Positions 1 to 5,549 of a stretch of 5,549 nucleotides of DNA are shown here, one piece after another. The translations under genes and the position numbers were made by a program. The stretch is from Betaproteobacteria bacterium (GTDB taxonomy: Bacteria; Pseudomonadota; Gammaproteobacteria; Burkholderiales; Sulfuriferulaceae), in the NCBI GenBank assembly GCA_003455595.1, contig DMQT01000233.1:6556-12104 (forward strand), read 5' to 3'. How positions within the stretch are numbered: the stretch's first letter is position 1; every line of letters begins with the position of its first letter. The notes beneath the pieces are model-generated. The model saw nothing but the letters and a program-made list of their open reading frames with translations, was not told where the DNA came from and ran no database searches.

Positions 1-13
1 GTATAAGAGACAG
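1..13 (+). other. Nextera Tn5 adapter remnant (not biological)
   Basis: The first 13 bases, GTATAAGAGACAG, are the 3' part of the 19-base Tn5 mosaic end AGATGTGTATAAGAGACAG used in Nextera libraries. The uvrA reading frame becomes recognisable exactly at base 14, which supports a junction between adapter and genome here. It should be trimmed; it is not a natural transposon end. Confidence 0.95.
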
Positions 14-616
14 TGCCAGGGCGACGGCGTGCTGAAAGTGGAAATGCACTTCATGCCGGATATTTACGTGCCGTGCGACGTCTGTCACGGCAAGCGCTAC
101 AACCGTGAAACCCTGGAAATCCAGTACAAGGGCAAGACTATCCACGAAGTGCTGCAGATGACAGTGGAAGACGCACATGCGTTTTTCAGTGTGGTACCGG
201 TGGTGGCGCGCAAACTGCAAACCCTGCTCGATGTCGGCCTCGGCTACATCCAGCTCGGCCAGGCGGCAACCACGCTGTCGGGCGGCGAAGCGCAACGCGT
301 CAAGCTGTCACTGGAACTGTCCAAGCGCGACACGGGACGTACGCTGTACATTCTCGACGAGCCTACTACCGGCCTGCACTTTCACGACATCGCGCTGTTG
401 CTCAAGGTGTTGCACCGGCTGGCCGATCAAGGCAACAGCGTGGTGGTGATCGAGCACAACCTGGACGTCATCAAAACCGCTGATTGGGTAATCGACATCG
501 GCCCGGAAGGCGGCGACGGCGGCGGTCAGATTGTCGCAAGCGGCACCCCGGAGCAAGTGGCCACTCACCCGGCAAGCCACACTGGCATGTATCTGTTGCC
601 GCTGCTGAAACCTTGA
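14..616 (+). CDS. uvrA: UvrA, excinuclease ABC subunit A, C-terminal 200 residues (5' partial)
   Basis: UvrA is the cytoplasmic damage-scanning ATPase of nucleotide excision repair; a UvrA dimer loads UvrB at lesions. Only the end of the gene is here, 200 residues matching about E. coli 743-940 of 940 from memory. The fragment opens CQGDG, whose Cys is the second cysteine of the C-terminal zinc finger; the CDVC pair follows 20 residues later, and the first cysteine lies off the window. The second ATPase domain shows the ABC signature [10 protein letters not shown] (about residues 88-97 of the fragment), Walker [14 protein letters not shown] (110-122) and the H-loop histidine in VVIEHNLD (residue 148). 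Its Walker A is upstream, outside the window. The gene ends at TGA 614-616, overlapping the next start. The reading frame is open with no frameshift. It is truncated by the contig end, not by a mutation. Identification is secure. Confidence 0.97.
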   Translation, partial: CQGDGVLKVEMHFMPDIYVPCDVCHGKRYNRETLEIQYKGKTIHEVLQMTVEDAHAFFSVVPVVARKLQTLLDVGLGYIQLGQAATTLSGGEAQRVKLSLELSKRDTGRTLYILDEPTTGLHFHDIALLLKVLHRLADQGNSVVVIEHNLDVIKTADWVIDIGPEGGDGGGQIVASGTPEQVATHPASHTGMYLLPLLKP

Positions 617-1878
617 ACCCCCGCGAACTACTGATTGCTTCATTCCACGCTGCGCTGGCCGGGGTTGACCCGCTCATATTAACGCCGCCTTGCCTGCCAG
701 CGCCGCCGGCCGGACGCACCCTGGTTGTGGGGGGTGGCAAGGCTGCGGCCAGCATGGCACGCGCCGTGGAGACCCATTGGCCGCTCCATGCCCCGCTGTC
801 GGGGCAGGTGGTAACCCGTTACCAACACGGCCTGCCAAGCCGCTGTATCGAAATCGTCGAAGCCAGCCATCCGCTACCCGATGGTCGCGGCGCGGCGGCG
901 GCTGCCCGCATGCTCGCGCAGGCCGCGGAATTAACCCAAGATGATATGCTGCTGGCGCTGATTTCAGGCGGTGGGTCGAGCCTGCTGGCCCTACCCGTGG
1001 CGGGTGTCACGCTCAAGCAACTGCGCCAGCTTACGCGCGCGTTATTGCAATCTGGCGCGCCGATTGAGGCGATCAATACCGTGCGCAAGCACCTGACCCA
1101 ACTCGCGGGCGGACAACTCGCGCACGCAGCGGGCGCAGCTACCGTCCACGCGCTGATCCTGTCAGATGTGGTAGGCGACGACCCCACCGACATCGCATCT
1201 GGCCCGTGCGCACCCGACCCCAGCACCTACGCCGACGCCATCGCCATACTTGACCGCTATGCGTGCGACGCGCCGCAGGCCATCGCCAATCATCTGACCC
1301 GTGGTCTCGCTGGCGAGATAGCCGATACGCCTAAACCAGGTGACGACAGATTTGGACGCACCCACAACCAGATCATTGGCAATGCCGACACCATGCTGGC
1401 AGCGGCAGCACGCTTTTTTACACAGCATGGCATCCACACGCTGCTGATCAATGCTGCCGAAACCGGTGATGCACACAAGCTGGCGCAGCACCATGCTGTA
1501 CGCATTCGCAACCAATACGCCACCGTTGCACGTCCAGTAGCCTTGCTGTCAGGTGGCGAAACCACCGTAGCCGTGCGCGGCAAGGGACATGGTGGGCGCA
1601 ACAGTGAATACCTGCTGACGCTGGGGATTGCGCTGGATGGCATGGCGAATGTTTGGGCGCTTGCATGTGATACAGACGGTATCGACGGCACGGCTGACAA
1701 TGCCGGCGCCATACTGACGCCCACGACGCTACAGCGCAGCCAGACAAACGGCATTGCCGCGCAGACTTGCCTGGAAAATAACGATACATATGGATTTTTT
1801 GCAGCACTGGGCGATCTCGTCCTTACCGGTCCGACGCGCACCAACGTAAATGACTACCGCGTCATCCTGCTGATATAG
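613..1878 (+). CDS. Glycerate 2-kinase, MOFRL/DUF4147 family (TtuD/GckA-like)
   Basis: Predicted to phosphorylate D-glycerate to 2-phosphoglycerate with ATP, feeding glyoxylate/serine carbon into lower glycolysis. Older annotations call the family hydroxypyruvate reductase (TtuD). The 421-residue length is normal. Visible conserved blocks: a glycine-rich loop with Lys43 ([12 protein letters not shown]), [12 protein letters not shown] (117-128), [15 protein letters not shown] (184-198), then the MOFRL domain with SGGETTV (313-319), KGHGGRNSE (324-332), DTDGIDG (353-359) and TNVND (410-414). The chosen start is TTG 613-615, because homology begins at NPRELL right after it. No in-frame ATG or GTG lies nearby, and the only other upstream option is TTG 484, which would add 43 arginine-rich residues out of frame with uvrA. 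The start overlaps the uvrA TGA and the ribosome site is weak, so translation is probably coupled to uvrA. Odd: Arg409 sits where relatives usually have Gly (TGPTGTNVND). Substrate is inferred from family; tartronate or hydroxypyruvate roles are possible. Confidence 0.88.
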   Translation: MNPRELLIASFHAALAGVDPLILTPPCLPAPPAGRTLVVGGGKAAASMARAVETHWPLHAPLSGQVVTRYQHGLPSRCIEIVEASHPLPDGRGAAAAARMLAQAAELTQDDMLLALISGGGSSLLALPVAGVTLKQLRQLTRALLQSGAPIEAINTVRKHLTQLAGGQLAHAAGAATVHALILSDVVGDDPTDIASGPCAPDPSTYADAIAILDRYACDAPQAIANHLTRGLAGEIADTPKPGDDRFGRTHNQIIGNADTMLAAAARFFTQHGIHTLLINAAETGDAHKLAQHHAVRIRNQYATVARPVALLSGGETTVAVRGKGHGGRNSEYLLTLGIALDGMANVWALACDTDGIDGTADNAGAILTPTTLQRSQTNGIAAQTCLENNDTYGFFAALGDLVLTGPTRTNVNDYRVILLI

Positions 1879-1887
1879 ACAGGTTGA

Positions 1888-2622
1888 CTAATATGGTTTT
1901 TGGACTTGTACCGGGGTACCCACGCTCAGACCAAACTGGCTGGCAGCATGGCCACGATTCACCGCCAATTCCAGCAGTCCCACGCTGTTGCTAAACCAGA
2001 ACCCCTTGCCTTTATCGCATAGGGCAAACGCCTCTGCATGCATGAATTCGCTGTGATTGGCCGCAACCCGCGAGGTCACTGGCACAGTCTGGGCGCGAAT
2101 ACCGGTGAATGCGTTACCAAAGTGGTCAATATAGATCACCCGTGCCAAGTCGCCTGCTTCAAACTCAACCTCCAATTTAGCGCACTCGGATAATTTGGCG
2201 GCCGGGAATTCGCCGCGTGCAATCTCGGCGGCGATGACGGCAAACACATCGCGCCCATGAAAGGTGCTTGATAGCGCCACCGGCAGCCAGTCTATGCGCC
2301 ACACTTTGCTATCCGCATGGCGTGCAACCAGTATGGAAGCCAGGCCATTGTCAGGTGCGACGAACCAGCGCCCTCCCGCCATCACCACCACGCCATGCCG
2401 TGCAGTCCCCACACCGGGGTCAACAACGGCAAGAAACACACTGCCAGGTGGGAAAGTTGGGGCAAATGCCGCCAGAAGATGCGCGCCTGCGTGAGCGTTA
2501 AAATCCGGTGCAGCATGTAATAAATCGACCACCAACTGACCCGGTGCTTCAGTCGCCAAGCGCGCCTTGAGCTGTCCAACGTAAGGGTCATAGATGCCAT
2601 AATCCGTGAACAGCACAATCAT
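1888..2622 (-). CDS. S-adenosyl-L-methionine hydrolase (adenosine-forming), DUF62 family
   Basis: Family members split SAM into adenosine and L-methionine using an activated water; related enzymes are the SAM chlorinase and fluorinase. The 244-residue protein has no signal peptide or membrane segment and is probably cytoplasmic. Seen in order: FTDYGIYDPYVG (5-16), VVDPGVGTARHG (66-77), APDNGLAS (89-96), STFHGRDVFA (119-128), IDHFGN (165-170) starting the C-terminal beta-barrel domain, and NSVGLLELAVNRG (212-224). The Asp-Arg-His set used by the hydrolases is present as Asp68, Arg75 and His122, which favours hydrolase over halogenase. ATG 2620-2622 has an AGAGG ribosome site six bases upstream. 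It follows rplQ on the same strand after a strong terminator, so it is probably expressed separately. It converges on the glycerate kinase with a nine-base gap and no terminator between. Biological role of the family (SAM homeostasis) is poorly understood. Confidence 0.9.
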   Translation of the reverse strand: MIVLFTDYGIYDPYVGQLKARLATEAPGQLVVDLLHAAPDFNAHAGAHLLAAFAPTFPPGSVFLAVVDPGVGTARHGVVVMAGGRWFVAPDNGLASILVARHADSKVWRIDWLPVALSSTFHGRDVFAVIAAEIARGEFPAAKLSECAKLEVEFEAGDLARVIYIDHFGNAFTGIRAQTVPVTSRVAANHSEFMHAEAFALCDKGKGFWFSNSVGLLELAVNRGHAASQFGLSVGTPVQVQKPY

Positions 2623-2627
2623 GAGCT

Positions 2628-2633
2628 ACCTCT
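2628..2633 (-). promoter_or_regulatory. Ribosome binding site of the SAM hydrolase gene
   Basis: The minus strand reads AGAGGT here, with the AGAGG core six bases before the ATG at 2620-2622. It fixes the start of the SAM hydrolase at the ATG that begins the conserved FTDYG block. Confidence 0.7.
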
Positions 2634-2652
2634 GTTTCAGCATGAGGTCACC

Positions 2653-2681
2653 ACTATGCAGAAAACTAAAAAGCCGGGCAA
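2653..2681 (-). promoter_or_regulatory. Possible sigma-70 promoter embedded in the alpha-operon terminator
   Basis: On the minus strand, TTGCCC (2676-2681, four of six matches to TTGACA) and CATAGT (2653-2658, four of six to TATAAT) are separated by exactly 17 bases. A start near 2646 would leave a leader of about 24 bases before the SAM hydrolase ATG. The -35 box would sit in the loop and descending stem of the terminator. Matches are only moderate and chance is a real possibility, but some promoter is expected because the hairpin should block read-through from rplQ. Confidence 0.3.
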
Positions 2682-2697
2682 GCCCGGCTTTTTAGTT
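2664..2697 (-). terminator. Rho-independent terminator of the alpha operon, bidirectional
   Basis: A perfect inverted repeat has 16-base arms (2664-2679 and 2682-2697) around a two-base centre. The core is a six-pair GC stem, GCCGGG against CCCGGC, with a four-base loop. On the minus strand the stem is followed by TTTTT then AGTTTT, giving the U-rich tail. It starts 14 bases after the rplQ stop codon, the place expected for the end of the ribosomal operon. The flanking A and T runs make it symmetric, so it could also stop transcripts coming from the left. Confidence 0.93.
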
Positions 2698-2711
2698 GAC
2701 CAGCAAGACGC

Positions 2712-3101
2712 TTATTCAGCGGCTTCCACGGCTTCAGAATCTGGTGCACGATCAACCATCTCGATTAGCGCCATCGGTGCATTATCACCGTCACGGAAAC
2801 CGAACTTCATGATACGTAAGTAGCCGCCGTTACGGGTGGCAAAACGTGGGCCCAGTTCATCGAACAACTTGACCACCATCTCACGGTCACGCAGGCGGTT
2901 GAAGGCCAGGCGGCGATTGGCCAGACTGGGCTTTTTGCCCAGCGTAATCATAGGCTCAGCAACGCGACGCAATTCTTTTGCCTTCGGCAGGGTGGTTTTA
3001 ATCACCTCATGACGCAGCAAAGCGTTGGTCAGGTTGCGCAACAAGGCAGCACGGTGGCTACTGGTGCGATTCAATTTGCGATGGGCAAGACGGTGGCGCA
3101 T
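2712..3101 (-). CDS. rplQ: 50S ribosomal protein L17
   Basis: Structural protein of the large ribosomal subunit and the usual last gene of the alpha operon. The 129-residue product carries the family hallmarks throughout: start [12 protein letters not shown] (11-18), the run [13 protein letters not shown] (34-46), ANRRLAF (61-67), [16 protein letters not shown] (79-94), and [14 protein letters not shown] (105-118), with a short acidic C-terminal tail as in E. coli L17. ATG is at 3099-3101, with AGAAGGA eight bases upstream. The gap after rpoA is 21 bases, so the two genes are surely cotranscribed. A strong terminator follows the stop. Nothing is unusual in the protein. Confidence 0.98.
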   Translation of the reverse strand: MRHRLAHRKLNRTSSHRAALLRNLTNALLRHEVIKTTLPKAKELRRVAEPMITLGKKPSLANRRLAFNRLRDREMVVKLFDELGPRFATRNGGYLRIMKFGFRDGDNAPMALIEMVDRAPDSEAVEAAE

Positions 3102-3122
3102 GATGTTATTCCTTCTGCTTAA

Positions 3123-4106
3123 TTACGGCTTCTCGAGGCCAGCGGGCGGCCAATTTTCGAGTTTCATACCCAGACTGAGGCTCTTCGAAGCCAGCACGTC
3201 CTTGATTTCGTTAAGGGACTTGCGACCCAGGTTCGGCGTCTTGAGCAATTCTGTTTCACTACGCTGGATCAAATCACCAATGTAGTAAATATTTTCTGCT
3301 TTCAGACAATTCGCCGAACGCACGGTCAATTCAAGATCATCCACCGGACGCAACAACATCGGATCGACCTGCGCGACCTTTGGCAATTCAGCCGCAACCG
3401 GCGTGCCTTTTAGGTCAGCAAACAGTGCCAGCTGATCCACCAGGATGCGTGCTGCATAACGCACTGCCTCTTCCGGTTCAATGGTGCCGTTGGTTTCCAC
3501 ATCGAGCACCAGCTTATCCAAGTCGGTGCGCTGTTCAACACGTGCGCTTTCAACGGCATAAGCTACTCGACGCACTGGGCTGAATGACGCATCCAGCTTG
3601 ATGGCACCCAATGTCTCGGTGTCTTCAGCCTGACGGCGAACCGACACTGGCTGATAGCCGCGTCCAAGTTCCACCTTGATTTCCATATCCAGATTGCCAC
3701 CTTTGGTAAGGTGGGCAATCACGTGTTCCGGATTTAGAATTTCAACGTCGTGCACAGCTTCAATGTCAGCGGCGGTAACAACACCGGCGGTCGACTTTTT
3801 CAGCTTCAACAGCACTTCGCTACGGTTATTCAGTTTGAGCGCGATACCCTTCAGATTCAGCAGGATATCGACAACATCTTCCTGTACGCCTTCCAATGCC
3901 GAATACTCGTGCAATACGCCACTGATAACAACTTGGGTCGGTGCAGCGCCCGGCATGGATGACAACAAAATACGACGCAGGGCATTGCCCAGCGTATGCC
4001 CGTAACCACGTTCAAACGGCTCCATGATGACACGGGCACGCAGAGGTGAGACGCTTTCAACGTCGATGATACGGGGCTTCAATAGATCAGCGGTACTGCT
4101 TTGCAT
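3123..4106 (-). CDS. rpoA: DNA-directed RNA polymerase subunit alpha
   Basis: Alpha dimerises to nucleate assembly of RNA polymerase and contacts upstream promoter DNA and activators. At 327 residues it is close to the E. coli length (329). The N-terminal assembly domain (about 1-235) contains [17 protein letters not shown] (37-53), with the Arg44-Arg45 pair, and the downstream block [11 protein letters not shown] (190-200). A flexible linker (about 236-247) leads to the C-terminal domain with [16 protein letters not shown] (256-271), where Arg263 is the counterpart of the DNA-contacting Arg265 of E. coli, then [22 protein letters not shown] 4104-4106 is preceded by AGAGGGT with an eight-base gap. 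It lies 30 bases after rpsD and 21 before rplQ, in the standard alpha-operon order. It is intact. Confidence 0.99.
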   Translation of the reverse strand: MQSSTADLLKPRIIDVESVSPLRARVIMEPFERGYGHTLGNALRRILLSSMPGAAPTQVVISGVLHEYSALEGVQEDVVDILLNLKGIALKLNNRSEVLLKLKKSTAGVVTAADIEAVHDVEILNPEHVIAHLTKGGNLDMEIKVELGRGYQPVSVRRQAEDTETLGAIKLDASFSPVRRVAYAVESARVEQRTDLDKLVLDVETNGTIEPEEAVRYAARILVDQLALFADLKGTPVAAELPKVAQVDPMLLRPVDDLELTVRSANCLKAENIYYIGDLIQRSETELLKTPNLGRKSLNEIKDVLASKSLSLGMKLENWPPAGLEKP

Positions 4107-4136
4107 AAACGGTGACCCTCTAATAAAGCGTCGAGA

Positions 4137-4766
4137 TTACTTGGAGTACAGTTCCACAACGAGATGCTCGTTGATGGTCGCAGGCAACTCGGTACGTTGC
4201 GGCTTGGCTTTGTAAGTGCCCTTCATGTCTTTGGCACTGACTTCTACCCACTCCGGGAAACCACGCTGTTCCGCAGCGAGCAGCGCTGCCTTTATGCGTA
4301 GTTGCTGTCTGGACTTCTCACACACCTCAACAACGTCGCCAGGCTTGACGACATAGGAAGGAATGTTAACGCGCTTGCCGTTGACCAAGATGCTGTTGTG
4401 ACGCACAACCTGACGCGACTCTGCGCGTGACGCACCGAATCCCATACGGTAAGCGACGTTATCCAGACGGCTTTCAAGAATCTGCAACAGGTTTTCACCG
4501 GTTACACCGCGCTGACGGTCAGCTTCTTTGTACAGATCACGGAACTGACGTTCCAGCACGCCGTAAGTACGACGCAGCTTCTGTTTTTCACGCAGCTGAA
4601 CGCCGTAGTCAGAAAGGCGATTGTTTTTCTTCTGGCCATGCTGACCAGGCGGGTAAGGCCGACGCTCGATCGCGCACTTATCGGTAAAGCACTTCTCGGC
4701 TTTCAAGAACAGCTTCTCGCCTTCGCGACGGCACTGGCGGCATTTTGCATCAAGGTTTCTGGCCAC
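4137..4766 (-). CDS. rpsD: 30S ribosomal protein S4, zinc-binding (four-cysteine) type
   Basis: S4 is a primary 16S rRNA binding protein that starts assembly of the small subunit; in E. coli it also represses its own alpha operon by binding the leader of rpsM, and that leader is not in this window. The protein has 209 residues. Its N-terminus holds Cys9, Cys12, Cys26 and Cys31 (CX2CX13CX4C), the pattern of the zinc-finger form known from Bacillus S4, whereas E. coli lacks most of these residues. [13 protein letters not shown] follows at 51-63, then the S4 RNA-binding domain (about 99-165) with [13 protein letters not shown], and the C-terminal [12 protein letters not shown]. The start is GTG 4764-4766, chosen because it begins the conserved MARNL and has AGGAG seven bases upstream. 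The gap from rpsK is 14 bases. Confidence 0.98.
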   Translation of the reverse strand: MARNLDAKCRQCRREGEKLFLKAEKCFTDKCAIERRPYPPGQHGQKKNNRLSDYGVQLREKQKLRRTYGVLERQFRDLYKEADRQRGVTGENLLQILESRLDNVAYRMGFGASRAESRQVVRHNSILVNGKRVNIPSYVVKPGDVVEVCEKSRQQLRIKAALLAAEQRGFPEWVEVSAKDMKGTYKAKPQRTELPATINEHLVVELYSK

Positions 4767-4773
4767 GTTGGGA

Positions 4774-4778
4774 CTCCT
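4774..4778 (-). promoter_or_regulatory. Ribosome binding site supporting the GTG start of rpsD
   Basis: The minus strand reads GCAGGAGT; the AGGAG core ends seven bases before GTG 4764-4766. This strong site, placed in the 14-base gap after the rpsK stop, decides in favour of the non-ATG start for S4. Confidence 0.8.
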
Positions 4779-4780
4779 GC

Positions 4781-5170
4781 TTAGATACGGCGTTTCTTGG
4801 GTGGACGGCAGCCGTTATGCGGCACTGGCGTCACATCGGAAATGCTGGTGATTTTAAAACCGGCGTTATTGAGTGCGCGCACAGCCGATTCACGGCCTGG
4901 ACCCGGGCCCTTGATACGCACTTCAAGATTTTTAACGCCACATTCCTGTGCCAGCTTGCCAGCATTTTCAGCTGCAATCTGTGCGGCAAATGGGGTGCTC
5001 TTACGTGAACCTTTAAAGCCCGCACCACCTGAGGTCGCCCAGGATAATGCGTTACCCTGACGATCAGTAATGGTCACAATGGTATTGTTAAAGGAAGCAT
5101 GAATGTGGGCGATGCCTTCTGCCACATTCTTTTTAACTTTCTTACGGACTCTGATATTTGCCTTAGCCAT
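4781..5170 (-). CDS. rpsK: 30S ribosomal protein S11
   Basis: S11 sits on the platform of the small subunit near the mRNA exit and helps with decoding fidelity. The 129-residue product is the usual length. It shows a basic N-terminus (KKVKKN, 10-15), [17 protein letters not shown] (20-36), [20 protein letters not shown] (43-62), the block AAENAGKLA, then [17 protein letters not shown] and the invariant C-terminal [20 protein letters not shown] 5168-5170 begins the family-typical MAKAN. The gene starts 10 bases after the rpsM stop codon and its ribosome site overlaps that stop, suggesting translational coupling. It is intact and unremarkable. Confidence 0.99.
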   Translation of the reverse strand: MAKANIRVRKKVKKNVAEGIAHIHASFNNTIVTITDRQGNALSWATSGGAGFKGSRKSTPFAAQIAAENAGKLAQECGVKNLEVRIKGPGPGRESAVRALNNAGFKITSISDVTPVPHNGCRPPKKRRI

Positions 5171-5175
5171 GTCTT

Positions 5176-5182
5176 ATCCTTT
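5176..5182 (-). promoter_or_regulatory. Ribosome binding site of rpsK overlapping the rpsM stop
   Basis: The minus strand reads AAAGGAT; its first bases are the last two A's of the rpsM TAA (5181-5183). The AAGGA core lies six bases before the rpsK ATG, so ribosomes finishing S13 can reload on S11. Confidence 0.75.
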
Positions 5183-5526
5183 ATTTGCTCGCACGAACGG
5201 CTTTTTTCGGGCCTTTGCGTGTGCGAGCGTTGGTACGGGTACGCTGACCGCGCAATGGCAGGCCGCGGCGATGACGCATGCCACGGTAGCAACCCATATC
5301 CATGAGACGTTTAATGTTCATGGAGATTTCGCGGCGCAGATCACCCTCCACCGTGTGCTTGGCTACGCCTTCGCGCAACTTTTCCATGTCTGCGTCGGTC
5401 AGATCCTTGATCTTGGTAGCTGTATTAATACCTGCATCTACACAAATTTTACGCGACACAGTGCGGCCAATGCCGTAAATCGCAGTCAATGCGATTTCTG
5501 CATGTTGGTGGTTCGGGATGTTTACC
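5181..5526 (-). CDS. rpsM: 30S ribosomal protein S13 (5' end missing)
   Basis: S13 lies in the head of the small subunit, contacts the P-site tRNA and bridges to the large subunit. The genuine coding sequence seen here runs from VNIPNHQ, 114 residues to TAA 5181-5183. From the family start MARIAG(V/I)NIP, six residues are missing, so the full protein would be about 120 residues. Also seen are [28 protein letters not shown], and the basic tail [20 protein letters not shown], which reaches the tRNA. Base 5526 fits the third position of the missing glycine codon. A naive translation from 5543 reads MCIRDR before VNIPN, but those residues come almost wholly from adapter. The first gene of the alpha operon and its regulatory leader therefore lie past the contig end. 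Confidence 0.97.
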
Positions 5527-5549
5527 CTGTCTCTTATACACATCTGACG
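5527..5549 (-). other. Nextera Tn5 mosaic end plus read-1 adapter (not biological)
   Basis: Bases 5527-5545 are the complete 19-base mosaic end CTGTCTCTTATACACATCT. The following GACG is the start of the rest of the Nextera read-1 transposase adapter in reverse complement. The sequence is the engineered mosaic end, differing from both natural Tn5 outside and inside ends. It should be trimmed. Confidence 0.98.

Noticed and set aside
484..612. Upstream 43-residue extension of the glycerate kinase from TTG 484
   Set aside because: It is an arginine-rich translation of the uvrA coding region in another frame, and family homology begins only after 613.
1290..1844. Long open frame of 184 codons antisense to the glycerate kinase
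   Set aside because: It lies entirely within a well-supported gene, has no recognisable motif, and is serine/alanine/valine rich as expected of a shadow frame in GC-rich coding DNA.
2626..2643. Five-codon leader peptide (ATG CTG AAA CAG AGG TAG) before the SAM hydrolase
   Set aside because: It has no ribosome site of its own and its composition suggests nothing regulatory; overlap with the ribosome site of the main gene is likely chance.
4111..4117. GGTGACC near the rpoA start, and the related GGTCACC at 2646-2652, as a possible shared operator
   Set aside because: A seven-base near-palindrome twice in 5.5 kb is too short to stand out, and the positions relative to the genes differ.
5181..5526. 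S4 repressor-binding pseudoknot of the alpha operon
   Set aside because: In E. coli it lies in the leader and start of rpsM, which is cut off here by the contig end, so nothing can be assessed.
1..5549. A composite mobile element bounded by Tn5 ends
   Set aside because: The end sequences are the engineered mosaic end plus Nextera oligo, the interior is core chromosomal genes, and no transposase is present.

Overview
This is a short, gene-dense chromosomal window from what is most likely a betaproteobacterium, probably in or near the Nitrosomonadales (Nitrosomonas, Gallionella or Methylophilus-type lineages). The evidence is the gene order rpsM-rpsK-rpsD-rpoA-rplQ, the close match of L17, alpha and S11 to proteobacterial proteins, and a four-cysteine form of S4 that I recall from Nitrosomonas-like genomes. 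Lineage is inferred from remembered sequences, not from a search.

Layout from left to right. Positions 1-13 are Nextera (Tn5) library adapter. Positions 14-616 hold the 3' fifth of uvrA on the + strand, with the second half of its C-terminal zinc finger, the ABC signature, Walker B and the H-loop. Its stop codon overlaps the TTG start of a glycerate 2-kinase (MOFRL/DUF4147 family, 613-1878, +). Nine bases later, and convergent with it, lies a SAM hydrolase of the DUF62 family (1888-2622, -). An 89-base gap (2623-2711) holds a strong rho-independent terminator and a possible embedded promoter. Positions 2712-5526 on the - strand carry the alpha operon: rpsM (5' end missing), rpsK, rpsD, rpoA, rplQ, with gaps of 10-30 bases. 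Positions 5527-5549 are again adapter. No stretch over 300 bases lacks a gene.

Functionally the right half is core translation and transcription: four ribosomal proteins and the RNA polymerase alpha subunit made from one transcript that ends at the hairpin at 2664-2697. The left half joins nucleotide excision repair (UvrA), glycerate phosphorylation into central carbon metabolism, and SAM breakdown. The last three show no clear functional link.

I found no previously undescribed biological system. The most consequential observation is technical: both ends are untrimmed sequencing adapter, and the right one creates a false N-terminus (MCIRDR) on S13. The remaining findings are modest: a GTG start and zinc-type S4, a promoter-like element inside the terminator, a TTG start overlapping the uvrA stop, and an arginine in a normally glycine position of the glycerate kinase.
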